From Labilithrix sp. (GTDB taxonomy: Bacteria > Myxococcota_A > Polyangia > Polyangiales > Polyangiaceae), in contig JAHBWA010000022.1 of assembly GCA_019637195.1 (NCBI GenBank), positions 23,688 through 87,687 on the forward strand: DNA of 64,000 nt. The letters are read 5' to 3'. A program made the position numbers and the translations under genes. Under the pieces are notes generated by a model. That model had not been told where the DNA came from and ran no database searches. It was given only the letters and a program-made list of their open reading frames with translations. Shown piece by piece: positions 44,115-52,100 of this stretch; the first letter of the stretch is position 1; each line of letters starts with the position of its first letter.

Positions 44115-45041
44115 ATGGGGCCCTTCGACGAGGTCATCGGCAGGATGCGGGTCGGGGGCTCGCTCTACGCGCAGTTCCAGCTCGGAGCCCCTTGGGGCGT
44201 CCGCTTCTCGACCGGGACGCAAGGGCGGCTCGTCGTCGTCGCGCGCGGGCGCTGCTGGCTGCGCTGGACCGGGAGCAGGACGCCCGTGCCGGTCGAGACC
44301 GGCGGCTGCCTCATCATCAAGCCAGACGTCGCCTTCGACCTGAGCGATACGCCGGAGAGCACGGTGGTCGGCTGCCAGTCACTCCGTGCCGCAAAGAACG
44401 ACGGATGCGTCGTCGAGTACGGCGGCGCGGGCGAGCCGGCGGAGCTCCTCATCGGCCGCTTCTCGTTCGACCCCGTCGCCGCCGAGCCGCTCGTGGCGCC
44501 GATGCCCCCGCTGGTCCACGTGCCCCTCGGAGCGACGCACGCCGAGCTCCTGAAAGGCACCCTCGCGCTGATGGGAAGAGAGACGGCAGAGGACGGCCTA
44601 GGCGCGAGCTTCGTCCTCGACCGCTTGACTGACGTGCTCTTCGTCCAGGCGATGCGCGCGCTCTTCTCCGACGCGTGTACCTTCGCGCCGGGGTGGGTCA
44701 CGGCGCTCGACGATCGACGCTTGGAAAAGGCGATCCGCGCCGTGCACGCCGAGCTCGGCCGGCCTTGGACCGTCGCAGGGATGGCGCGCGAAGCGGGGCT
44801 CTCGCGCTCGAGCTTCGCGGCCGCGTTCACGTCGGCCGTCGGAGAGTCGCCCCTCGACTACGTCACGAACTGGCGGATCTATCGCGCGAAGGTGCTCCTT
44901 TCCTCCAGCGACGCGTCGCTCACCGAGATCGCCAACCGCGTCGGCTACGACTCCGACACCGCCCTCAGCCGCGCGTTCAAGCGCAAGGTCGGCATGCCTC
45001 CCGGAATGTTTCGCCGAACGGTGTCGGCTCACGTGCGGTGA
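44115..45041 (+). CDS. AraC-family transcriptional regulator
   Basis: The 308-residue protein has a cupin-type N-terminal domain of the Cupin_6 sort (FSTGTQGRLVVVARGRCWLR, GGCLIIKPDVAFDLSDTP). A C-terminal double helix-turn-helix follows: WTVAGMAREAGLSRSSFAAA and LTEIANRVGYDSDTALSRAF, ending KRKVGMPPGMFRR. AraC proteins of this group usually activate an adjacent oxidoreductase in response to a small molecule. It faces the NmrA-like gene across 106 bp. Confidence 0.9.
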   Translation: MGPFDEVIGRMRVGGSLYAQFQLGAPWGVRFSTGTQGRLVVVARGRCWLRWTGSRTPVPVETGGCLIIKPDVAFDLSDTPESTVVGCQSLRAAKNDGCVVEYGGAGEPAELLIGRFSFDPVAAEPLVAPMPPLVHVPLGATHAELLKGTLALMGRETAEDGLGASFVLDRLTDVLFVQAMRALFSDACTFAPGWVTALDDRRLEKAIRAVHAELGRPWTVAGMAREAGLSRSSFAAAFTSAVGESPLDYVTNWRIYRAKVLLSSSDASLTEIANRVGYDSDTALSRAFKRKVGMPPGMFRRTVSAHVR

Positions 45042-45071
45042 GGCAGAGCACGCCGGCGAGCGGAGCCCGCC

Positions 45072-45100
45072 TTGACAGCCTCGGCGGCCAAGGTCAGATT
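45072..45100 (+). promoter_or_regulatory. Candidate sigma-70 promoter ahead of the leader ORF and rbfA-rtcB
   Basis: A perfect -35 hexamer TTGACA (45072-45077) and a weak -10 CAGATT (45095-45100) are exactly 17 bp apart. The next features are a strong ribosome binding site at 45124-45130 and the 17-codon ORF. Confidence 0.5.
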
Positions 45101-45135
45101 GCCCGAGTCGCGCGTCGCGCGGCAGGAGGTGGACC

Positions 45136-45189
45136 ATGAAGCCCTTTGCTCACCACGGTTTCTCGAGTCTCTCCGCTCACCGCATCTAG
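45136..45189 (+). CDS. Possible 17-aa leader peptide
   Basis: AGGAGGT (45124-45130) is a near-perfect ribosome binding site 5 bases from the ATG at 45136. The 17-codon frame reads MKPFAHHGFSSLSAHRI and ends in TAG. It is too short for a domain. Its place between a promoter-like sequence and a GC hairpin ahead of rbfA suggests a leader peptide. Its codons include three His and several Ser. This is an inference from layout alone. Confidence 0.35.
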   Translation: MKPFAHHGFSSLSAHRI

Positions 45190-45257
45190 CGCGTACCTCG
45201 TCGTCTTCGAAACGGCCCGGTCACGCCGCCGCGGAGAGCGGAGCGTGATGTTGTCTT

Positions 45258-45290
45258 GCGCGGCGTCTTCGCCGCGCCGGGAGCCGTTTT
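45258..45290 (+). terminator. Stable hairpin followed by T-run upstream of rbfA (possible attenuator)
   Basis: GCGCGGCG-TCTT-CGCCGCGC (45258-45277) is a perfect 8-bp stem with a 4-base loop. A TTTTT run ends the next 14 bases, just before the rbfA ATG at 45294. Spacing is longer than in a classical terminator, so it may be an attenuator or only a translational hairpin. Confidence 0.4.
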
Positions 45291-45293
45291 TCC

Positions 45294-45659
45294 ATGCGAC
45301 GAGAAGAAGAAGGTGCCGGCTACCGGCACCCGCGTGTTCAAGGTCTCATCTTCGAAGAGCTGCGCGCGCTGATGCGCGACGACGTGTCCGACCCCGCGCT
45401 CACCGACGTGCGGATCACGGCCGTCGTGTTGTCCGTCGACTACCGCCACGCGCGCGTCCACTTCGCGTTGGCGGCGCGAGCAGAGCGAAGGCGCAGCGCC
45501 GAGAGCGCGCTCGTCCGCGTCACCCCCTTTCTCCGCGCTCGCCTCGCGGACGCCGTCGAGATGAAGCGCATCCCCGATCTGCGCTTCGTCTTCGACGGCG
45601 TGGCGATCGCGAACGACGGAGCCTTCGACGACGACGGAGGTGTGCCGTGTTCCGGGTGA
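45294..45659 (+). CDS. rbfA: Ribosome-binding factor A homologue
   Basis: The 121-residue protein has the RbfA KH-like fold: RHPRVQGLIFEELRALMRDD, then DPALTDVRITAVVLSVDYRH, ARVHFALA and a C-terminal RIPDLRFVFDG. RbfA binds the 30S subunit near helix 1 and the 3' region of 16S rRNA during late maturation. The gene is not with nusA/infB/truB as usual. Instead it overlaps rtcB, whose GTG lies 13 bases inside the rbfA end. This implies translational coupling and a role beside RNA ligation. It may be a second, specialised RbfA; whether a canonical copy exists elsewhere cannot be seen. Confidence 0.88.
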   Translation: MRREEEGAGYRHPRVQGLIFEELRALMRDDVSDPALTDVRITAVVLSVDYRHARVHFALAARAERRRSAESALVRVTPFLRARLADAVEMKRIPDLRFVFDGVAIANDGAFDDDGGVPCSG

Positions 45660-46798
45660 TCTTCGAGCCCGGGCGCGGGCAGCGCGTGCCGATTCGCGTC
45701 TGGGCGCGGGCGCTCTCGCCGGACACCGTCCGCCAGCTCCAGCGGATCGCGAGCCAGCCGTACGTCGTCGCGTTCGTCGCGGCGATGGCGGACGCGCACG
45801 TGGCCGAAGGGGTCGCGGTGGGGACCGTCTTCGCGACCGAGCGGACCGTCGTGCCGCGCGCGCTCGGCGGCGATCTCGGGTGCGGGATGTCCGCGCTCCG
45901 GGTCGGCGTCGACGCGCACGCGCTCGACCGACGCCTCCTCGAGGCGATCCTCCAGGCGCTCGGTCGCGCGATCCCGACGGGCCACGCGGTGCATCGCGGG
46001 CGCGGTGTGGACGTGCCCGACGGCGTCTTCGTTCCGCCGCTATCGACCCGCTCGCTCGAGCGCACCCGCGAGGCGCTGGCTCGACGCCACCTCGGGACGC
46101 TCGGCAGCGGCAATCACTTCCTCGAGCTCGATCGCGATCCGGAGGGAGGCCTGTGGCTGCTCGTTCATTCCGGGTCGCGGGGCCTCGGCGCTGCGGTCGC
46201 CGCGCATCACCTGCGGATCGCCTCCGAGGAGGCCGACGTGCTCGCAGGCCTCGACGTCGAGACGGAACGCGGTGGCGCCTACCTGCGCGACGTCGCGTGG
46301 GCGCTCGACTTCGCACGCACCAACCGCGACGCACTCTCGGCGCGAGCGCTCGACGTGCTCGGTGACTTCGTCGCCGTGGACGTCCAGGACCGCGTGGACA
46401 TCCATCACAACTTCGTCGCGCGGGAGCGCTGGCACGGGCGCGACGTCTTCGTTCACCGGAAGGGCGCGGTCGCCGTCCCGAGAGGCACGCGTGCCTTGAT
46501 TCCGGGATCGATGGGGACGGCGAGCTACCTCGTCGAGGGCCTCGGGAACGAGGACGCCTTCGGCTCATGCTCCCACGGCGCGGGTCGAGTCATGAGCCGG
46601 AAGGAGGCGCGCCGCGCGATCCGTCCCGAGGCGCTCGAGCGCGTCATGCGGCGCGTCGTCTACCCCGAGCGCCTCTCCGCCGACCTCGTGGAGGAGGCGC
46701 CGGGAGCCTACCGCGACATCACCGAGGTCCTGGAAGACCAGGAAGACCTCGTTCGACGTCGCTTGCGGCTCGAGCCCGTGGCCGTTCTCAAAGGATGA
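45647..46798 (+). CDS. rtcB: RtcB-family RNA ligase
   Basis: The GTG at 45647 has GGAGG just upstream and starts inside the rbfA 3' end. The 383-residue enzyme keeps the RtcB motifs: GGDLGCGMSAL (metal-binding C79), LGSGNHFLEL, VHSGSRGLG, the HH pair (253-254), GSMGTASYL and the guanylylated His in SCSHGAGR (H310). RtcB joins 2',3'-cyclic-phosphate and 5'-OH RNA ends using GTP and Mn. In bacteria it repairs tRNA or 16S rRNA cut by toxins. The partner RbfA homologue suggests the target is the small-subunit rRNA. No archease gene is adjacent. Confidence 0.95.
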   Translation: MFRVIFEPGRGQRVPIRVWARALSPDTVRQLQRIASQPYVVAFVAAMADAHVAEGVAVGTVFATERTVVPRALGGDLGCGMSALRVGVDAHALDRRLLEAILQALGRAIPTGHAVHRGRGVDVPDGVFVPPLSTRSLERTREALARRHLGTLGSGNHFLELDRDPEGGLWLLVHSGSRGLGAAVAAHHLRIASEEADVLAGLDVETERGGAYLRDVAWALDFARTNRDALSARALDVLGDFVAVDVQDRVDIHHNFVARERWHGRDVFVHRKGAVAVPRGTRALIPGSMGTASYLVEGLGNEDAFGSCSHGAGRVMSRKEARRAIRPEALERVMRRVVYPERLSADLVEEAPGAYRDITEVLEDQEDLVRRRLRLEPVAVLKG

Positions 46799-46840
46799 CC
46801 GATGCGCGCGCGGTGGCCCCCGGGGGCGCCGCGCTTCGCG

Positions 46841-47212
46841 CTACTCCCGCGACGGAGTGAGCCTCACCGCCGTGCCGTAGGCCAGGACCTCCGTGGTGCC
46901 CTGCATGAACTCGGTCGCGTCGTAGCGCATCCCGATGATCGCCTGCGCGCCGAGCTCGGTGGCGTGGCTCAGCATCTGCTGGTACGCGTCGTGGCGCGCG
47001 GCTTCGCAGACCTCGGCGTACTCCTTGATGTTCCCCCCGCCGATCGACCGGACCGCGCCCATGAAGCCCTGGCCGATGCTCGGCGAGCGCACGATGACGC
47101 CACGAACGAGCCCGAGGTAGTCGGTGATCCGGTACCCCGCGACCTCGTTCCCCGTGGTGACGATGACCGAGACCGTCGGCTCCGCGCCGATCCGGTAGGC
47201 TGCGTGTGACAT
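46841..47212 (-). CDS. YbjQ-family (heavy-metal-binding-domain-like) protein
   Basis: The ATG at 47212 gives 123 residues matching the YbjQ/UPF0145 family: VSVIVTTGNEVAGYRITDYL then GLVRGVIVRS and the characteristic helix HDAYQQMLSHATELGAQAII followed by GMRYDATE. The family forms pentameric rings; its function is not settled. A 75-bp gap separates it from the end of the putative anti-sigma gene upstream, so it may share that transcript. Confidence 0.88.
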   Translation of the reverse strand: MSHAAYRIGAEPTVSVIVTTGNEVAGYRITDYLGLVRGVIVRSPSIGQGFMGAVRSIGGGNIKEYAEVCEAARHDAYQQMLSHATELGAQAIIGMRYDATEFMQGTTEVLAYGTAVRLTPSRE

Positions 47213-47287
47213 CTGCGAGCGACTCCTTTCCTCGCCAAGGCTACGAGGGGGGCGCCGCGAGGCCAACACCGTCGAGGGGCACGCCCT

Positions 47288-47902
47288 TCAGCTCGAGCCT
47301 TCCTCGAGCGCCTTCATCCGCCGCCGCAGCTCTCGCGCCGCGCGGGCGTTCCACCAGCCGACGAGCACGAAGAAGGCCACGGTCACACCGAAGAGCAGGA
47401 CCGAGAGCACGATCCCGCCCGTGCGATCGGGCTTGGCGAACGCGGCGCGGAGCGAGCCCGCGTAGATCGCGACGATGCTCGGCACGAAAGGCGCGAGGTA
47501 CCAGAGCCACACGCGCTCGAGCAGGCGCGCCTGGCGCCCGAGCTCGGCGCGCTCGAACGCGATCACGTCGCGCGTGGGCGCGTCGGGCGGAGGCGGCGAT
47601 GCGTTCCGTCCGCGCAGCGCGACCGTCGCCGACACGACGAGCGCGCCGACGGCCATCGCGACGCCGCCGAACCAGCCGAACGACGACGACGCGCGAACCG
47701 CGATCCCGACGCCACCGAGCGCGACGGCGACGCCGACGGCGACCTCGCGCGCGTTGCGCCAGCGAATCGAGCGCGCGAAGCTCTCCGCGCGCGCGCGGAT
47801 GACCGCCGGATCGACGTCGGCGAAGGACGAGCTCGGCTCGTCTCGCCGCCACTCTGCGCCGAGCGCGTCCCAACCGTCGGGGCCATTCGATAGATCGCTC
47901 AT
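47288..47902 (-). CDS. Membrane protein, putative anti-sigma factor
   Basis: The ATG at 47902 overlaps the sigma-factor stop (ATGA). The 204-residue protein has a cytoplasmic N-terminal region of about 50 residues with DPAVIRARAESFARSIRWRN, then four membrane helices (EVAVGVAVALGGVGIAV, VAMAVGALVVSATVAL, LAPFVPSIVAIYAGSL, GIVLSVLLFGVTVAFFVLVG) and a basic C-terminus. It has no classical zinc-binding anti-sigma motif (HxxxCxxC). The assignment rests on its translational coupling to an ECF sigma gene. Confidence 0.65.
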   Translation of the reverse strand: MSDLSNGPDGWDALGAEWRRDEPSSSFADVDPAVIRARAESFARSIRWRNAREVAVGVAVALGGVGIAVRASSSFGWFGGVAMAVGALVVSATVALRGRNASPPPPDAPTRDVIAFERAELGRQARLLERVWLWYLAPFVPSIVAIYAGSLRAAFAKPDRTGGIVLSVLLFGVTVAFFVLVGWWNARAARELRRRMKALEEGSS

Positions 47903-48396
47903 GTCGGTTCCTCGCTCGCGAGGGCCTTGCGCAGCCGCGAGAGCCGCGTCGTGACGTTGGTGGGGGTGAGCCCGGTGATCTCCGCGATCTCCGCGGTGGT
48001 GCATCCTTCGAGCGCGAGCAGCGCGAGCTGCCGGCTCGGGAGATCGAGCGCGCGGATGCGACGCTCGATCCGGCGTACGGCCTCGCGCTCTCCCGCGACC
48101 TCCTCGGGACCGCGCTGCGGCTCCGGCTCGGGCACGTCCGCGTCGCGGCGCGTGCGGATCGCCCGCGCGACGTACGTGGCCGCGACGTTGTGCGCGATGC
48201 GGTAGACCCACGTACGCTCCGAGCTCTCACCGCGAAAGCTCCCGTGGGCACGCCAGAGCGCGACGAGGATCTCTTGCTCGAGATCGCGGCGCGCCTCGGG
48301 CGACGCCTCGTAGTGACTCGCGAGGCGCGCGAGCGCCGCGGCGTTGCGCGACGCGAGCGCTCGGAACCTCTCGTCGTCGGGGGTCGGGAGGACCAC
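47899..48396 (-). CDS. ECF-type RNA polymerase sigma factor
   Basis: A 165-residue sigma factor starting at a GTG with AAGG upstream. Region 2 is at RRDLEQEILVALWRAHGSFR / WVYRIAHNVAATYVARAIR. Region 4 is at LALLALEGCTTAEIAEITGL and TPTNVTTRLSRLRKAL. It has no N-terminal region 1. The ATGA-overlapping downstream gene encodes a membrane protein that probably holds it inactive. The M23 peptidase gene ends 18 bp upstream, so this may be a cell-envelope-stress regulon. Confidence 0.9.
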   Translation of the reverse strand: MVLPTPDDERFRALASRNAAALARLASHYEASPEARRDLEQEILVALWRAHGSFRGESSERTWVYRIAHNVAATYVARAIRTRRDADVPEPEPQRGPEEVAGEREAVRRIERRIRALDLPSRQLALLALEGCTTAEIAEITGLTPTNVTTRLSRLRKALASEEPT

Positions 48397-48414
48397 GGTC
48401 GCCTTTCGGTTTGG

Positions 48415-49362
48415 TCAATCGCGGGCGGCGGCTGCCCGCGCGCCGCCGAGGTGACGGACGATCGCGCCGGTCGCGACGGGGCCATCGTCGACGACGTCGG
48501 CTCCGCCGAGGGGCATCGGCGCGCCGTCGTGATCGCGGAAGAAGAGGGGCAGCCCCTCCGAGAAGTTCACGGGCCTGCCTCGAGGGTCCTGGCGCTGGGC
48601 ATGGATGTGCACGTGCGGCTCGCTCGTGTTGCCGGAGTTACCACACCGGCCGATCGGCGTGCCCTCCGCGATCGGCTCGCCCTCGCGCGCGACGACGCTC
48701 CCCTTCTGCAGGTGAGCGACGAGGAGGAAGCCGCCGGAGGGGAGCGCGATCGCGACGTGGTTGCCGAGCGGGGCGCGGAGCTCGTTCGAGGGTCTGCCGG
48801 GCACCTGGTCGATCTCACCGTCGTGGGCGAGGTGCACCGTGCCCGAGATCGGCGCGACGACCGGCGTCCCCCAGCAACCGTAGTCCTCGAGCCGCTCCGA
48901 GCTCGTGAGCGCCGGCTCGACGACGAGATCGTACGCCCAGCGCTGGTCGGGCATCATCGCGTGACGGTTGTGCGCGAGATCGTCGCCACCCCAGAGCACG
49001 CGCATCGGCGCGTCGGTGGGGAGCCGCACCGTCGCCGAGGGGGACGTCGCCGCGAGCCGGTACGGATACGCGATCATCCCCTGCCCGGCGAGCCAAGCAG
49101 CAGGCCAGAGGCCGACGAGACCGACGGCGAGCGTGACCGCGACGCGCGACGCGCCGCGACGCTTCCAGAGCGCGTGCGCGATCGTCCCGACCACGAGCGC
49201 GAGGGCGCCGAGCGGGACGAGCGTCTGGAGCGCGAGCCACGCGAAGATGCTGCGGAGGCCCCCGCCGAGGAAGATCGCCCAGGTGGTGGCTCCGCCGAGC
49301 GTGACGACGGCGAGAGGGAGCCAAGCGAGGATCGGTCGACACCGCGCGAATGTTGCGTTCAT
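48415..49362 (-). CDS. Membrane M23-family peptidase
   Basis: A 315-residue protein with four N-terminal helices (PLAVVTLGGATTWAIFLGG, LVPLGALALVVGTIAHALW, VAVTLAVGLVGLWPAAWLAG) and a C-terminal LytM/M23 domain. The zinc ligands are present: H and D in HNRHAMMPDQRWAYDL, and the HxH in GNSGNTSEPHVHIHAQ. VVAPISGTVHLAHDGEIDQV and the MVAHLxKGS-like strand are typical. It probably cleaves peptidoglycan cross-links or another peptide outside the membrane. It lies directly ahead of the ECF sigma gene. Confidence 0.85.
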   Translation of the reverse strand: MNATFARCRPILAWLPLAVVTLGGATTWAIFLGGGLRSIFAWLALQTLVPLGALALVVGTIAHALWKRRGASRVAVTLAVGLVGLWPAAWLAGQGMIAYPYRLAATSPSATVRLPTDAPMRVLWGGDDLAHNRHAMMPDQRWAYDLVVEPALTSSERLEDYGCWGTPVVAPISGTVHLAHDGEIDQVPGRPSNELRAPLGNHVAIALPSGGFLLVAHLQKGSVVAREGEPIAEGTPIGRCGNSGNTSEPHVHIHAQRQDPRGRPVNFSEGLPLFFRDHDGAPMPLGGADVVDDGPVATGAIVRHLGGARAAAARD

Positions 49363-49496
49363 GCCGAGGTAGTCGCGCCTCGCGCGATCTCGTCACACGG
49401 CGATCTCCGATTTTGCAACCTATCGACCTTGCGTGTGATTTGGGCGCGACGCGCAAGGCCTCGCCGATCGACCTGGGCGGGCCTCCGCGGCGACGG

Positions 49497-50747
49497 TCAG
49501 CGCTTGGGCACGAGCTCGAGGAGCTCGCCGTTGTCCTCGTCCGTCAGGACGTAGACCGCGCCGGACGGCCCGACGCGGACGTCGCGCACGCGTCCGCGAT
49601 CGACGAGCAGGCGCTCCTCGCCGACGACGCGCTCGCCGTCGAGCGTGAGGCGGACGAGGTGCTTGCCGGCGAGGGAGCCGACGAACAAGCTCCCCTTCCA
49701 CGCGGGGAAGAGCTCCGCGTCGTAGAAGGCGGCTCCCGACGGCGCGATCACCGGGTCCCAGTAGTAGAGCGGCTGCTCCATCCCTTCCTTCTGGGTCAAG
49801 CCGTCACCGATCTTGTCGCCGCGGTACTCGATGCCGTACGAGATCGTCGGCCACCCGTAGTCGCGTCCGCGGCGCGCGACGTTGATCTCGTCGCCGCCGC
49901 GCGGACCGTGATCGACGATCCAGAGCTCCTTGGTCGTCGGGTGCAGCGCCGCGGCCTGCACGTTGCGATGACCGATGGACCAGATCTCGGGGAGCGCGCC
50001 CTCGCGTCCGACGAACGGGTTGTCCGCCGCCGGAGCGCCGTCCGGCCTGAGGCGCACGATCTTCCCGAAGGCGCTGTCGAGCCGCTGCGCCTGCCGCCTG
50101 CCCTCGAGATCGGAGCGCTCGCCGAGCGTCACGAAGAGGTTGCCGTCGGGCGCGAATACGATGCGCGAGCCAAAGTGCTTCGACGAGTCGAGCGTGGGCG
50201 TCATCCGCCAGATCGTCGAGAGGCCCTCGACGCGGGGCGTGCCGTCGAGCAGGAGCCGCCCGCGAGCGAGCGCCGTGCCGTTGCCACCGTCGCGCGGCTC
50301 CGAGAAGGTGAAGTACACGGCGCCGTCCTGGGCGAAGCTCGGCGCGAGCGCGACGTCGAGGAGGCCGCCCTGATCGGCGCCGGCGACCCGCGGGACGCCG
50401 GCGAGCGGCTCGGAGCGCGCTCCGTCGGCGGCGATGACGCGCAGCCGGCCGGGCCGCTCCGTCACGAGCATGCGCCCGTCCGGCAGGAACGCGAGCGACC
50501 ACGGATGCTCGAGCTCGCGCGCGACGACCCGCACGTCGAACGCGACGCCCGCGGTGCGGTACGGCGCGCGGGTCTGCCCCTCGAACGCCGGCCTTTGATC
50601 CGGCGCGTTCGCCGCGCGCGTCTCGACCGGCTGTCCCGGCACCTGCTGCCCCTGGCCGGACGCCGGCTTGTTGCACCCCGTCGAGACCGACACGAACGAG
50701 ACGACGAGGGAGACAACCACTTCCGGGAGGAGTCGCAGCGGGCGCAT
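49497..50747 (-). CDS. PQQ-dependent sugar dehydrogenase-like lipoprotein
   Basis: A 416-residue lipoprotein (VSVSTGC, then a Gln/Pro linker) with the six-bladed propeller of soluble aldose sugar dehydrogenases (YliI/Asd type): [75 protein letters not shown] and [19 protein letters not shown]. The catalytic His in [15 protein letters not shown] positions is kept. It would oxidise periplasmic sugars with PQQ and Ca. No PQQ biosynthesis gene is near. It is convergent with nothing in particular. Confidence 0.9.
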   Translation of the reverse strand: MRPLRLLPEVVVSLVVSFVSVSTGCNKPASGQGQQVPGQPVETRAANAPDQRPAFEGQTRAPYRTAGVAFDVRVVARELEHPWSLAFLPDGRMLVTERPGRLRVIAADGARSEPLAGVPRVAGADQGGLLDVALAPSFAQDGAVYFTFSEPRDGGNGTALARGRLLLDGTPRVEGLSTIWRMTPTLDSSKHFGSRIVFAPDGNLFVTLGERSDLEGRRQAQRLDSAFGKIVRLRPDGAPAADNPFVGREGALPEIWSIGHRNVQAAALHPTTKELWIVDHGPRGGDEINVARRGRDYGWPTISYGIEYRGDKIGDGLTQKEGMEQPLYYWDPVIAPSGAAFYDAELFPAWKGSLFVGSLAGKHLVRLTLDGERVVGEERLLVDRGRVRDVRVGPSGAVYVLTDEDNGELLELVPKR

Positions 50748-51118
50748 GTACGCAGGCTGGATCCGATCGCCGCGCGACGCCTCCGAAAAGCGCCATTCTC
50801 GAGGTGGTCGCTTTCCGCAGCGACGAACGACCGCTCACCGTGGACGAGCTCTCGGTCCGCGTGCGAGTCGCGTCGTGAGCGTGCCGCTCAGGTCACCGGG
50901 ACGAGGGCATACGCGAGGCCGAGCTCGCCAGCCCCCTCACCAGGCAGCGAGGGAACCCCCGTCGCGTCGACGGCCCGAAGGGTTCCGACGGTCGGCCGAG
51001 GCGCCCGAGGACTGCGCCCGGACGGACCGACGCAGTCCTCATGGATTGTACGACGTCGCCTCGCCGTGCGCCGCGCGGCCGTGGCCGCCCGCGGGCTCGG
51101 ATCACGCGGAGACCGCGC
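50748..51118. other. Intergenic region, no gene seen
   Basis: About 370 bases between two minus-strand genes. Short open frames are Arg/Pro-rich and show no family resemblance. No inverted repeat is clear. Confidence 0.45.
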
Positions 51119-51853
51119 TCACCACGTGACCGACGTGGGCCGGACGACGACCTCGTTGACGTCGACCTCCTCCGGCTGCTCGATCGCGTACGCGACGGCG
51201 CGCGCGATGGCGTCGGCGGGGATGAGCTGCTTGCGGAACTCCACGACCGCCGCGCGCCCCGCCTCGTCGCGCGTGGTCGTCGCGAGGTCCGACTCCGTCG
51301 TGCCGGGCGTGATGACCGTCACGCGGATGTCCTTCGACTCCAGGCGAAGCCCCTCCGAGATCGCGTGCACCGCGAACTTGGTCGCGCAGTAGACCACGGA
51401 CATCGGATAGACCTGGCGACCGGCGACCGACGAGACGTTCACGAACTGGCCGAAGCGCTGCTCCTTCATGATCGGGAGCGCGGCCGCGATGCCGTGGAGC
51501 ACGCCGCGCACGTTGACGTCGATCATGCGATCCCATTCGTCGACGCGAAGCGCATCGAGGCGGGAGAGCGGCATCACGCCGGCGTTGTTGACGAGGACGT
51601 CGAGCCGCCCGAACCGCTCCTTCGCGAACCGCACGAGCGACTCGACCTCCTCCTTCTTCGTCACGTCGACCGCGTGGACCTCCGCGGTCCCGCCGTGCGC
51701 GCGCACGTCCGCCGCGACGCGCTCGAGCTCGGCGAGGCGACGCGCGCCGAGCACGACGCGAGCTCCTTTCCGCCCCAGCAAGCGCGCCGTCGCCTCGCCG
51801 ATGCCGCTGCTCGCTCCCGTAATGACCACGACCTTCTCGTTGATGGACAGCAT
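51119..51853 (-). CDS. Short-chain dehydrogenase/reductase
   Basis: A 244-residue classical SDR: cofactor loop VVVITGASSGIGEATARLLG (TGxxxGIG), VDVTKKEEVESLV, the NNAG motif (DVLVNNAGVMPLSRL), catalytic Ser in VNVSSVAGRQVY and Y-C-A-T-K. It also has the PGTTESDL segment after the active site. It is likely an NADP-dependent oxidoreductase. The divergent LysR gene with a palindrome over its start codon suggests the two form one regulated unit. Confidence 0.93.
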   Translation of the reverse strand: MLSINEKVVVITGASSGIGEATARLLGRKGARVVLGARRLAELERVAADVRAHGGTAEVHAVDVTKKEEVESLVRFAKERFGRLDVLVNNAGVMPLSRLDALRVDEWDRMIDVNVRGVLHGIAAALPIMKEQRFGQFVNVSSVAGRQVYPMSVVYCATKFAVHAISEGLRLESKDIRVTVITPGTTESDLATTTRDEAGRAAVVEFRKQLIPADAIARAVAYAIEQPEEVDVNEVVVRPTSVTW

Positions 51854-52073
51854 GGTTCGCTTCTCCTTCGTTGCGTCGGCTCGCTCACGAGCGCGCGCCG
51901 CGCGCGTGCGGCCCCCCGCACGCGCGCGGCCGCCCGTGCGGTCCTCCGCGCGCGACGTCGCCGCGCGTCGCGCGAGTCTCTCTCGGGTCGTCGCCGGCAG
52001 CCCTCGCTGCCTCGCTCACCCGAGGAGAACCCTAAGCGACCCCACTACGTCGCGCCACTTGTCGTTCGTTGCT

Positions 52074-52100
52074 GCATTACGTAGTTTCACTACGCAATGC
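52074..52100. promoter_or_regulatory. Inverted repeat overlapping the LysR start codon
   Basis: GCATTACGTAG (52074-52084) and CTACGCAATGC (52090-52100) form 11-bp arms with one mismatch around a 5-base loop. The right arm contains the LysR ATG at 52097. Binding would block both the LysR message and probably the divergent SDR promoter. Confidence 0.65.
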
